A DNA stretch of 64,000 nt from Strongylocentrotus purpuratus (taxonomy: Eukaryota; Echinodermata; Echinoidea; Camarodonta; Strongylocentrotidae): NCBI RefSeq assembly GCF_000002235.5, contig NW_022145615.1:17967012-18031011 (forward strand). The letters run 5' to 3'. The position numbers were made by a program, and so were the translations under genes. Shown here one piece after another: positions 27,501 through 41,356 of the stretch (the stretch's first letter is position 1; every line of letters starts with the position of its first letter). The notes beneath the pieces are model-generated. The model saw only the letters and a program-made list of their open reading frames with translations, did not search any database and was not told where the DNA came from.

Positions 27501-30500
27501 ATAAGACATAATGAATGATTGAATGAATAGAAGTTGAGATAGAAGCACAATCTTACCCTTCCGGCGTAGTGATCAATACTGAATGTATTACTGGTGGAGA
27601 TCTTTGCTTTGATGTAGTGATGATTACGAGCAAAGTGTTTATTCATCTTCTCCACCAAGCTGTGATCATTACCCTGGCATAATTCAAGAACAAAAAATTG
27701 TCAAGAAGGGAAGAAAAGGGAAGAAAATTCACTCATATCATCCCATCATTTGTCCAATGTCTGTTTAGATACCTGTTAATAAAAAGCTCAGGTATCGAAT
27801 TATAATGCGTTTGCCACCATCTATAGCGGGTGGATCAAGGCATAAAAGGAAATGAAAACATTAAAAATATTTGATTTGACAAACTTGCAGCCTTTCCTGT
27901 AAGTAATTATTTCCTAAACATTCTATTCATCCTTCACTCAAGGCATATTAATAAGTAACATAACCAATTCAAACTGAACTCAATCTTTATCTTGTTATAA
28001 GATTTTTCCATTACATTCTTACATCTAAGAAACTTCACAGCTCTAGCAACAAATATTTTGATTTAAACACTTTTAACACTCGTGACAAGATATTGGCAAA
28101 CGATGTTCTTTTTGGCAGACTTTTGGCAGGTTTAAAGTGTACAATAAAATGTCCTACTATTAAAATGGCGAAGTTAGACTTTTTGTAACAATTTGTGTAG
28201 TTTGTAATATTGTTTGAAATGATTTTTAATTTGAGCAAGCTGTTGGGGAGCTTACCTGAGGGAAGAGGGTTTCTTCATCCACAAGAGCCAAGATACCAAT
28301 TGGTTTGGCCATGAAAAGACCCTGCATGATACAAATAAAAAATATTTAAAAATATGAAGTAGTAACTGTGAACAGTATTGCATTATGTGTATGTTTATTT
28401 TTATGTAGATGTGCAAAAATGTTTATCTTAAAACAATCTTCATGAATTATAAATAGCATGTGATAAAGACTAGACAAACATACAAATTACACATCTATAG
28501 TGGAGTTATTTCATGATTTGTTATCTCTCTATTTCTTTTTCTGTTCCTGTAACAAATCAAATAATCATGTACATGTAGTAAATGTTTATAAAATAAATCC
28601 AAATTCAAATTGAATATTAATTTACAGACAAATATTGTCCAGTGCATTTATGAATAAATATCATGTCTTTATATGCACTGGGCCTGGAACCATTGCAAGT
28701 TTCCAAGTATGTTTATATCACTACTCTAAATTTTTTTTCTTTATTTTCCAAACCACATTGGATTCAATATATTATCTGCTTATTGCATTCTACTTTTTTT
28801 AATAAAGAAATTTAACAACAACTTTACTCATTCTGATACTACTACAGATTTGATGCAACAGAAGACATGATTGATTAATCAATGGCATAGACACATCAAA
28901 ATTTGTAAACATGTTTTTTTGGCTGCAATGTTAGCAGGTGGGTGTCATTAGGTTGCCATGGTTACTTACCAGGAGTGGTTCATTGTTAACGAATGGGATG
29001 TTGGACCAATCAATGCCTTCTCTCTTGTACTCGTCCTGTTCTAACAGGAAAATATGCTGCAAAGAAAACAATGATAAGAGCTCATCTTAATTATTATAAT
29101 AATAATAAATAAAAAACGGTGCTGATAAATCACTTACCACCAAAGTCTCTAAGCGCTATAACAAACAAAATACAATGATAAACAATTACATATTAAACAA
29201 AACAAAAAGAAAAATGCAAATAAACTTATAAATTACAGTACATGAGAAATATACATCAATGTGAACAGAGTAATTTAATCATCAAAAGCAATTTTGAATA
29301 AATGTGTCTCAAGACAAGTTTTGAATTGGTTAACAGTCTGACAGTTTTATGGTTGTATTTACACATACATATTGAACACATTTGAGTATGCAACTGTACA
29401 CGTTCTATAATTCAGAGTGATGATATTATAATACTTCTAACATAACAAAGTTATTTTGTGCAAATATTAAAACAGTGAACGTTACAATTAGATGAAGGTT
29501 CAGACGAAGGCATCTAGAGCTGAATTTGCTGACTTTGATGAGGATGATTTTAATTGATTTAATTTGCACTAAATATATACACCGACTACATAAATATAGA
29601 ACAAAAATGATATTTTGTTTTTGTTGTTCATGCAATTTTACTAACATCATCAATGTCATGGAGGTAACCGGATGTATTGTTTTAAAATATATCTAACAGT
29701 TTATGCATGTCTTTACAATCTTCATTACAAACCATAACCTCAGAAGTTTGTCATTTAAATATTAAAAAAATCAATTGACGGCCATCAAAGTGACAGTACC
29801 GCATTTGTACTTTGTACACAAAGTCATGCAAGACTAACAGCGATAATTGGTTTCAGCCCACAGCAAATACACCTATGCAGTCATGCAGATAAAAGGATTT
29901 GAACAAGTAATGTGGCCCTGAATGCAGTGGAAAAACAAGAATAATAATGATAGCCACAGAAGGTTTTAATGCAAGAGTGACTTCATAGAAATTGAATAAA
30001 TGGATGGGAGCTTTTGACTGATTATCGCAACCTGGTGGTATTAACAGATCTACATGTATGTATGCATGACCGACAGGATATTTGATATTGCTAGGCTAGG
30101 TTATTAATATATGACAGACTGCTAGAATTACATAAAAGAATAATGAGAATGATACTGGATGCACAAATGCAAACTCATATAGTTGAAATGTTTACTGTTT
30201 ACTACGAATGATTAGTAATATTTGTTCACTATTCATTTTCTTGACACAAGATTGCAACTTTTGTAATCAAATTGCTTTTCCCTCCACAAAACTATCCCTC
30301 CACTAACCACAAATAGTGTGGTTAGGTTCCGTTTTAGGTCATTGTTTTTCGGGTATGAGTTGTTGTAATATTTGTTTGATTTTGGTTTTGGTTTATTTGT
30401 CTTTTTCTTTTTTCTTTTTTCGTTAATTTTTAATGAAAGCCTTTGAATTCGACTTCAATAAACAAAAACTAATAAAATAAATATAACCCTTGAGTAAATA

Positions 30501-33500
30501 CCACTGTACACATCACTGAAATATAACAAAAAAATAACCAATAAACAAATAATAATATAAGAATGGCGATGAAATCAATATGCAAGGGCAAGGACAAGGA
30601 CAAGGACAAAATGGTGTAATGCATCAGCAGTAATAGTACCTATTGTTGGTATTCAACAATCAAATTGCTCAACAAGCCTTTCAAGGATGGGTCATGTAAG
30701 AAATGAGTCATCATCTCTTTACAGTAAAATTCATACCCTAATAACCTTGTACTTGTTTCTACCAAATTTGGATTAAAAAACTACAGTGAAACCTGTCTGT
30801 AAAGACCACCCAAGGGAGACAAGAAAAGTGGTCTTTATAGGCAGGTGGTCTTTAATGTACAGGTTCCTTTACTAGTACATGTTTCAGTGAGAAACCATTT
30901 TTTGAGGAAAAAATAAAAAATGTGGGCTTTGTAGACAGACTGTCTTTCTATCAGATACTGGTGGTCACTAAAGCAAGTTTGACTGTATTTTTCAGGAAAG
31001 GACCTTCGGATAGCAAGCCCCTGTGTAAATGATGGAGATTACTAACATATGAAATATGACTCACTACCCATGAGCTGTCTTAAACTGAGGGTAAAATACT
31101 TAGCCAAATGCTTCAACTTGAATGTCAAGGTTGGCTAAGTATTAAAAGCCCAAAACTTCGTAAAATATTCATATTTCTGACATAAGTATTAAATTGAATC
31201 CTATATCAGCCAAAAACTTTGTAAAATACTCATATTTCTGACATAAGTATTGAATTGAATACCCGCCCAGGCTCACAACAGAATATATATACATGAATGT
31301 AATACCTGATTGAAGAAGAATTGGAGCTGTTCGTTGGCTAGGTTGATACAAGCTTGCTCAAAGCTGTTTGTCTGTAGGTGCTCAAACCCAAAGATATCCA
31401 GAATACCTGATAAAAAAAACAATCACAACTCATATTCAAATTCATTTATCTCCAGATCACTTTACAAAATATATAATTTGCTATAATTCATGCAACAGAC
31501 AGCAAATATACAAAGTCAAATCACATAACAATGTATTCTACTCTGTATCATACATTAACTTCAATTATATACCTCACTTTAGAAATCCAGCCATCTGATT
31601 GGTCGAAATTGGAGTCATGATTTTAGCAATTCCCGTAAAATGCCAAAACCTTTTGAAAAAAGCCCTAGGGCATTTTTCAAAAGACTATTGACCGGTTTTG
31701 GCACTTTACGTACATGTATATGCGTGCAATCTCAAAGGGAAGGATTTTAGCACAAAAACTTGAGTGGTGCGCAATCAGACTAATTAAGACTAGGTCTTGA
31801 TAACATAAACAAACTTGATTACCATGATTGGTAAGTCCCACATGTATTTTATGACACTTTTCGGTATATAAAAGTTATAATGACTGCTTTAATATTCGAG
31901 GCATATTTGTTTTTATATGCTTACATGATCGCTCTATCACCCCTCGGCATGCCTCGGAGCGATCGATAGCACGATCATGCAACCTCCCCTTGGGCGTAGA
32001 AAAACAACTATGTCTTTCATAGCAGTCATTATTACTATATTATTATTTCTGAAAAGAAATATTCCAAGTTTAAAACCTGAAATTACACTTTTAACATATG
32101 TGTACATACATATACATGTACTAGTAAGCTACATGACACATCTGGGCTCTGTCTTATAAAGAGCTGCAAACAATTTGGATCAATCGCAAGTCCTCTAATC
32201 AATCGCAAGTTTGCAGCCTCTGATCTCTTATTTACATAGTTGCGATTGATATCAATTGAAAATAAGTTGCAATTGATATCATATTGTAAGATGGAGCCCT
32301 GTATACACATGCAACTCAACTGTCTTTTGCGCTGGTTATGATATGAACTAATCCCTCCCCCCCCCCCCCCAATGCTCTTTGAGCCTGAACTTGACTTTGC
32401 AATATCTCATTTGGATGAATTTATGTTTCCAATATACAAATGATTTCATTTTTAATTTTGTTTTCTATGAATATATACTGCTCAGTTGTAGAGCAGTGGT
32501 TTCCTAACTGGAAGGTCCGGGGTTCGAAACCAGGCAATGAGCTCTTGCCCTCCGTCTTAATCTTCAAGCTGTCGATCCCCTGGTTACTTACTTACAAGCA
32601 TAAACATGCTTTCTTTATAGCAGTCAGGTCAAACAAACCAGCCAACAAAATATAAGTTTTTGCAATTTTTATTGGTGTCCTGTACATGTCCTATTCCAGT
32701 CATACATTTATGATTGAGATATGTTTAAGCCCCTCTACACTAGTTTGGCATGGAGGGATTAGACCTCCCTGCAAGGTCACTGGCAGGTGGTTATCTCATT
32801 AAATCAGCTCTCAATTAACATGAGAAAAATCATGGGGGATCAACGGGGTACCGCTTAGGCATTGTTGGCTGTATAGAGGGCGCAAGTAGCTATAAGTAGT
32901 GCAGTGGGGCTTTAATCTCTTACCTATCTCACTAGCCTGGCTAGGATCAAGTTGTTCTTCTGGAGCCAGTAGCTGGTTGATCTTGTTGACAATCCAGCTG
33001 AAGAGACGGCCATACAGGGCCTTCGTCATTGCATCTCGGGCATCTGTATGAAGTTTAATTTCACCCTATTTTATTTTAATTTACATGCTATCGCTACAAT
33101 GTATTTCTCTTTAATCATGTATAAGTCTTAATGTCAAACTGTATCATATTTACTTTGTATTACATCTATTTGAATTTTCTATGATGTAAATTCCACTCAA
33201 TTCAAATGCTGAGCTGCCATGTGGATTTAAATAAATACCCTTTTAAATCAAATCTAACATTCATATACATTTAATAACAATGAGGACAATGATGGTGATG
33301 ATGATAATGATAGTAATAACAACAACAACAATAGTAACAATCGTAACAAAATGATGTGCGTGTTTCTTGGAACATACTTAACACTAGTATTTAAGTATAT
33401 AACTATTGATGGGATTTGGGTGAAAAATGTGTGAAGAAAAGTCTTCTTCTGGTGCTATTTTTAAATTTCTAATTAATTTTAAATTTTCAAGATGAAAGAT

Positions 33501-36284
33501 AAGCACATGTAAACAGGAAGACCATACTTTTTCATAAATGCATCATTCATAGAGAGATAAGAGGCCCTATCCAATAATTATTCTTAAAGATATTATGCAG
33601 CAATAAATTTATGAAGGAAACAGGAAGAAAGTTTCCCTTGCTGTACAAGTTATGGTGAATAAGACTGCCATAGTCCATGGCTTTTTATAAATCATCACAA
33701 TTTTTATGAAAGCACATGTACATTAATTTTTAAGATATTATGCAGCAACAAATTTAAGTAGGAAAAAAGAAGTTTCCCTTGCCATACAAGTTATGGTGAA
33801 TAAGACTGCCATAGTCCATGGATTTTGATAAATCATCACAATTTTTATGAAAATGCTTAGCATGTCTGTACTGACCGTGAGCTTGTGCTTTGGAATAGTT
33901 CCTCTGAAACCTCTCCCCATGCGCCACACTGGTGGTGTAGGTCAAGGCGGACATCAGGTCTTCCTTAGCAATCCCTAGAAGATCCTGGCAAACAAATCGT
34001 CAAGAAATAAATGAGTTTTGATGGATTAGATTAGAGCTAAGAATACAGAAAATCTTCTTAATAAGCAAAAGCAATCCTTTTGCAAGTGCTATCAATCATA
34101 TCATCAAGAATCAAATGAGTTTTGATTGACCAGATTAAGAATGCATTATGCAATCTCTTTGCAAGGTCATGATAATCATACCATCAAGAATCTTACAAAG
34201 CTTTGGATGACTAGGGCAGAGCTCAAAATGCATGGGGGCAGGGGGCAAGTAAACCCTCTCTCTGGAGTGATGAAACAACCTCTAGACACCATCCAAATAG
34301 TTACATACTTGATCTAGATTTTAAAATTTGTAGGAGTTGAAGACACAATTTTGTTCTAGGATTTGTTCTTAGTCCCACATCATTACCTTTATAAATGTTT
34401 TAGTCAAAATAATAATGGGGGATGCTGATTCTCACAGCGTTATCCAACTTGCTTTGACACTTCATGTGCTGTTCATTATTCAATTGTGCGCTAGTAAAAT
34501 GGTGACTTGCCTGAATGCTCCCCAGGGACTGGAGAATGTGCATACATTGTGTGCAAGTAAGCCTGAATCCGATGACTGGGGTAATAATATATCTGTAAAG
34601 CGCTTAGACACATCTAATATCAATGTATTGGGTGCTATATAAAACCGGAATATTATTATTATTATAATTTTCTTCTATGGTCTTACCCCGACTTTCTGAG
34701 CAGCCTCAGGATTCGTGACGTATGCTGCATCCTCCTCGTTAGCCTCTATCTTCAGCTGTCCTAGAGCTAGCACGCTGGCTAGAATATGAAACATGTCTTC
34801 TTTCTCCTGTCATAAATAACAACAACAATACAGTCAGACCTCCCGAGCTATAAAGTTGTCTAAAATATGTAATAAATGGACCTTAAAGATACTATGTCCC
34901 TTCTGCAGCCAACATCAAATGCTGTAGAACTTTAGAGGAATTATGAATATGTCATGTAAGCGTTAGCCGTGTCCTAATATTCAAATTATGCAAGGAAACC
35001 TGTTTACTTGCTAGACTTCACTGTCAGACACTACTGAGTGACTGACTGGGTTTTTTCTTCTTTGGTAATAACATACATAAAATGAGCTGTAAAGGGTACA
35101 TGAGCATTTGTCTACATCAATACCCCACTTCTTGTAATGGCCAAAATTAAACTGATTGAATCTTTGCGCAGCATAAAACGTACGATCATTCGGTACAATG
35201 GTCTGAAAATCAGACAATTACTTACAGGCTCTATAGCTCTTAAAGGTATTATGTCCCTTTTGCAGCCAACCTCAAATTCTGTAGAACTTTGCAGGAATTA
35301 TGAATATGTCATGTATGTCCTATCTGTGAAATTTAAACGTTAGCAGTGTCCTCATATTCAAATTATGCAAGGAAATCCGTTTACTTGCTAGACTTCACTG
35401 TCAGACACTATTGAGTGAGTGACTGGCTTTTTTTCTTCTTTGGTAATAACATACATGAAAAGAGTTGTAAAGGGTACATGAGCATTTGTCTACATCAATA
35501 ACCCACTTCTTGTGATGGCCAAGATTAAACTGATTGAATCTTTTGCGCAGCATAAAACGTATGACCATTCGGTACAATTGTCTGAAAATTAAGACTATTA
35601 CTTTTGGGCTCTATAGCCCTAAAGTCGATTTGACAACTAATAGTCGTTATTTTCCCACTTGAAGACATTTTCAAGCCTTACCTTTTTTAGGGAAGTTCTA
35701 AATTAGTATTATCTTTCAAATGCAGTTGGAATTATATTTTTCATTTTTTTTGGCCTGCAAATGGGACATACATGTAGTACCTTTAAGTCGATTTGACAAC
35801 TAATAGATAGATAATGATGCAATAATAGATGTTATTGATAACAAGTTTTATGAAATGGTTCCTGGTGTGGGTAACCACAGTGTTATGCCTCTCTCTCTCC
35901 CTCTTAAGTAATCTCTTTCCTAAATAATCATTTGATTTAAATTGCTGAACTAAATCACAATTTAAACAAAAAGACAGATGTGAAAACTTGTTATGATTAT
36001 TCTTCAAAATGGAATGAAAATCAAGCAATACTGGGTCTGGTTTTATAGCAGACTAAAGGTATTATTGTTCTGACCTCTTCCAAGAAGCCCACTAGGTCCA
36101 TGGCATTAATGAGCTCATCAAAGTACTTCTTCAGTCCAGCTGGATTGTTCTTCAGACAAGATGGGCCATTCCGTAAATACCTGGAAAAAACAAAGATTAC
36201 ATGTAGCTTTATTGTATTCTTTAATATTATCTGTAATGTTACCCTTCTACATGTATTTATGCATTTAATTTTTATTTATTTATT

Positions 36285-36339
<55 letters not shown>

Positions 36340-39300
36340 ATATTATTATTATTATTTTTTTTTTTTTTTTTTTTTTTTTGGGGGGGGGGGGGGGGGGGTT
36401 ATACTCTGTAGGTATTGTTTTTTTATGAAAAATGGAATAAATACCATACCATACCAATTTCACATGAGAAGCCATGGAAAGTGTGTGTCATTTATGGAGC
36501 AAGGAAAACATAAAGAATCATTAAAAAGTGAATCACTTTCTCAATGATGCAATGTATTATGTCAAAAACATACACGATATCTCAATACTATATATGGATC
36601 TGTTGAATCACAGATGTGATTTACACTCATAATAATAATAAGATATTTCTATACCGCAATTTGCATATAAAGTGCCTCTAAGTGGTTTAGAATGAAAATA
36701 GTTAAGTAAAGGTAACAGAATTGCATTACAAATTACAGCAAATAATTACATTTTTAACATATTCAAATTCATATATTTTTTAGATTCATTTTCAATTGGA
36801 AGATGCATACATCATACACATGGCATTCTATACATGCAGAATCTCCAATCTCTTTCAAGCTAGGATACATGCATATGACTTCCATCTACCAAAATTCACT
36901 AACTCATTTTTTGCGAAATAAATCAATTAGATATCAAGGTCCTCATAAATGGAACTCCATGTAAGTCATTAAAAGGGTACGCGTTAAGAACCACAACACA
37001 TTTAAACTTAGATTGAAAAAGAACAATTTGCCACTTATTGATTTATTGAAATACATAATTGAGTCATATATTTTGTTAGTATGTAACATTATTAGTATTG
37101 TATTGTATTGTATCGTATTTCATTGTATTGTATTGTATTTGTATGTATTTATTAAGGTTTGGGGTTGCTTGTTTACAAGTTTTAAATTTATTTTAGCAAT
37201 CCTGGTATTTGTTATGATTTCATTTGTAATGATTTCATTTTGATTTGTATCTATTGCCAACTGAATGTGAATTGAATATGTGATTGGATGGTGATTGGGT
37301 TTTTGTGGTTTTGGGGTAGTTGAATGCATAATTATGCCATGATAAGCGAGGGGAAGCACTACATGAAACACACCTTTGCATACATAATGTATTGTCTGTT
37401 TGGAGCCAGAAGGCCATTAAATAAACACTTCCAACACAGAGTTAACGTCCCTTTGGCTTTGAACATATGATACGGTTGACTGGTAGTACCAGCATATACA
37501 TCTTAATAAGCAATCATAAGATGACTTTGTTAAGCCTTGATTGCTATTGTTTGAAACAAAAAGGGCATCTGCATGTAGCACTGCAAGCCATGTGCTTGTA
37601 ACAGCAGCATAGTAGGCTTAAAGGTAACTTCTAAAGTACATGAAGACATCATTTCATATTACAAAATATTTTCTGTTGTTATTGTTATCATTATCATCAC
37701 CACAATTCTCATCATCATTATCATAACCACTACCATCATAATCATCACCATCCTTATCATTCTCATTACCAAACACATCATTATTATTATTATCATCATC
37801 ACCATCACTATCATCATTATCTATAATAAGTATTATTATTGTTTCTCCTCCTCCAGATCACCATCAGCAAAATCATCCTCATCATCTTCATCATCAGAGA
37901 CATTATCATCATCATTATCATCACCACAATCACCACTAATTATTAATACCATTATCATCATCATCGTCTTCAACATCATTATCATCATCATCACCACTAT
38001 CCTCCTCCTCCTCCTCCTCCCCCTCCACCCCACCTCCTCCCCCTCCCCCTCCCCCTCCTCCTCCTCCTCCTCCTCCTCCTCCTCCTCCTCCTCCTCCTCC
38101 TCCTCCTCCTCCTCCTCCTCCTCCTCCTCCTCCTCCTCCTCCTCCTCTCCTCCTCCTCCTCCTCCTCCTCCTCCTCTCCTCCTCCTCCTCCTCCTCCTCC
38201 TCCCCCTCCTCCTCCTCCTCCTCCTCCTCCCCCTCCACCCCCACCTCCTCCCCCTCCCCTCCCCTCCTCCTCCCCTCCTCCTCCTCCTCCTCCTCCTCCT
38301 CCTCTCTCCCCCCTCCTCCTCCTCCTCCTCCTCCTCCTCCTCCTCCTCCTCCTCCTCCTCCTCCTCCTCCTCCTCCTCACTACTCACAGATAATCTGAAG
38401 CGTTCTCCAGCTGTAGCTTCTTCTTCATCTCCTCATCCAGCCCAGCCAGCATGTAATAGAAGATGTGGAAGTTCTCTTCTCCTGGATTCTGGAAGACCAC
38501 CCGGGACTTCTCCAAGAGGTACTCTGAGATCTTGGCTCCCATCACTAGGATTGAGAAAGATTTTATTGAATATCATCCATTCTCGCAGTCCACAGACTGA
38601 ATTGCAATGGTTACAATGTTTTACAATATATATATACATGATAAAAGCAATTATACAATAATTATTAAAACAGTCTAGGCAATCAACATTGAAATTCAAA
38701 TAAAAGTGATCAAATGACAATAATAATGGCAACTATCATTAAGTTTGATTTAATAATAAGCAATGAAACATTCTAAAAATATACTATTGAAATTAACATC
38801 AAAACCATTACTATTACAAACTTGGCATGCCAAAGGTTTGATTTTGTGTCATTGGTAGAAAATATTGGAAATATTGGAATTGAATTTCATAACAAAACAA
38901 AACGTTAGTGGAAATGCAATGACAATTGGGATAATCATACCTGATGATGATAGTGATGATTACTGATGATTAATGTTAATACAAGTTTGATTAGCTCTAT
39001 CATTAATCATACATTTGTGGAGTATAGTCATATGTTTTCACACTAAATAATCTATGTTTAAATATAGCATACCCCTTATCATTAAAACAAAAATTCCCAA
39101 AGCCTCAAATCGATTGTAAAACTGTTATTGATTAAACTCAGTTGAGATAGAAACATAAGATCACAATTTTTATTAAAGTTTTGACCAGTCAGAGGCCTGG
39201 AATTCAAATGCTATAATTTGCGTGGTAAAAAGATTGTATTAAGGATTAATTGATGCTGATTATATATTTACCTGTTCCTTGCTTGAATTTGAGTTGGATG

Positions 39301-40202
39301 TATTTTCCAAAGCGACTGGAATTATCATTCATGACTGTTTGAGCATTGCCAAAAGCTTCTAACAGGGGGTTGACCTGAGAAAATGTTTCAGAAAATCAGT
39401 AATAATGTAACAATAAAAATAATTATGATGATAATGATCATGACCATGGTATAATAAACTAATTAAAGACCATAAAAACAAAGAAAATTCTAACTAAAAT
39501 TCAGCAAAGAGGAAGTTTTATGATTTTCATAAATAGCCTGTTTCCAAATTAAGATCATAATGAATTTAGTATACAGCTCATCCATTAAAAAAAATCTGTT
39601 ATCGTAAAATGATGGAATTTTTGACATTATAATAAATGTTAATGTATTATTCTTTTCTATTTTTTTCTTCTTTTGCATTATTTTGCCATTTTCTTTCGGT
39701 GTGAATCTGAAGAGTTGTTCATTCTGTTAGATTTCAATCAGCAAGTTGTAAGATTTAGATATATCCCACGACAATAACCTGCACTATATGACAAAAACAT
39801 AAAGCACTAACAACAACAAAATAGACAAATAAATGTACATACTATTGGTAGTAGGACAAAGAGATAAAAATTGTAAACTGATAATATAAAAAGTATAGAT
39901 TGCATACCTGTAGGATTTGTTGTTCGAGCTGAGATTTGCCCTTGCATAGTTCAATGAGTTGTTTAATGATGAGTTTGGTACTCTCTGTCTTCCCTGCTCC
40001 ACTCTCCCCACTGTCAATATCAAACAGAATTGTCTAGTATCAATCATCATAAAACACTATAATAAGTAGAATATGCAGTCATATAATATACATGTCCTGC
40101 CAGGCCCACTCTCCCCACTGTCAATATCAAACAGAAACGTGTCTGAAGCTCTATACATTAGAGTTCCAAGCCCCAGCCCCCCCCCCAGTCCCCTTTCCCC
40201 TT

Positions 40203-40242
<40 letters not shown>

Positions 40243-41309
40243 TCCTCCTTCTTCTTCTTCTTCTTCTTCTTCTTCTTCTTCTTCTTCTTCTTCTTCTTCT
40301 TCTTCTTCTTCTTCTTCTTCTTCTTCTCTTTTCTTCTTCTTCTTCTTCTTCTTCTTCTTCTTCTTCTTCTTCTTCTTCTTCTTCTTCTTCTTCTTCTTCT
40401 TCTTCTTCTTTCTCTCTACATGTATCTACTCTTTCTTGAACTTTTACAAATTGTTATAATGATAATAATAATAATTAAATGTTTGTGTAAAGAGCATAAG
40501 ACAGATGATAGAACAGAGATGTACATGATACACTTGGTTCATAATTATGATATCTAAGTACAAAGTGCTAAATAGATATATTTTCAAATTACTTCTGAAA
40601 TGTTCATGTTTCTACACCTGTATATTTCTAAGGTATTCTGACAAATTATTCCATAAAATAGTGGATGCATATAAAAATGACCTTCTAAGTTTCTTTTTCT
40701 AATTAATATTTTATATTTATGTATACATAGTGATTTCAAAAAGCTATTTAGGAAAGGGGAGAGAGATAGATAGAATCATTTGTATTCTTAATAATGATTA
40801 AGATTATAAAACATATAAGGGTGTTAAGTGACAATAAATAATTATTGGAAGATTCAATGCCCTTCTAGCATTCAGCAAGTGATACATGTACCTTTCATGC
40901 AGAATACTTTTGATTTTCATGGATTAGGTTTTTAAATAGCACTTTTGTCCAGGGCACTTTTGTAATACAATGAGAGAATTGATGCTCAAAAATATTACCA
41001 TGGTTACGTAAAAACAATGGAAATTAGTTATTACATGTACCTAAATCACATGAATCAAATAAATGAATACACATGTATTCAAGAAGAGGCTTACATGTAC
41101 TTGTCTCATACAATTAATCAAGTAGAAATCTTCTGAAATACAGCCCTGCTACAGTATACTCTCCATGATTTCTAATATTGCACAGAAGACCGATCTATCG
41201 TCGCGCTTGTTTCGTGGGCGAGGGCAATTATAACGACTGGGTCATAAATAATGTATCTGGGTAGCGGGGATTGTAATCCAATTTCAAACCTCTCTCTCTC
41301 TCTCTCCCT

Positions 41310-41356
<47 letters not shown>

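Larger units (their letters stand above)
28322..31305. other. Myosin introns 11 and 12 (around exon 12)
   Basis: AT-rich. Contains a partial inverted SINE tail (AAGTCTCTAAGCGCTATAAC, about 29,142-29,161), GGACAA triplication near 30,590, a LINE-like tail near 30,330-30,480, the TA-flanked MITE at 30,782 and a ~58-bp duplication at 31,145-31,262 (both copies share ATTTCTGACATAAGTATT.AA). Confidence 0.5.
31407..32923. other. Myosin intron 10
   Basis: Holds palindromic blocks near 31,640-31,710 and 31,930-31,970, the MITE at 32,142 and a SINE at 32,480. No exon seen. Confidence 0.5.

Noticed and set aside
37836-38387. Long minus-strand frames of Glu, Arg or Gly runs (up to 183 residues)
   Set aside because: They are translations of the CCT/GGA microsatellite in three frames, with no non-repeat protein core.
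40073-40459. Two overlapping plus-strand frames of 115-128 residues
   Set aside because: Translations of TC and CTT repeats downstream of a duplicated splice acceptor; not coding.
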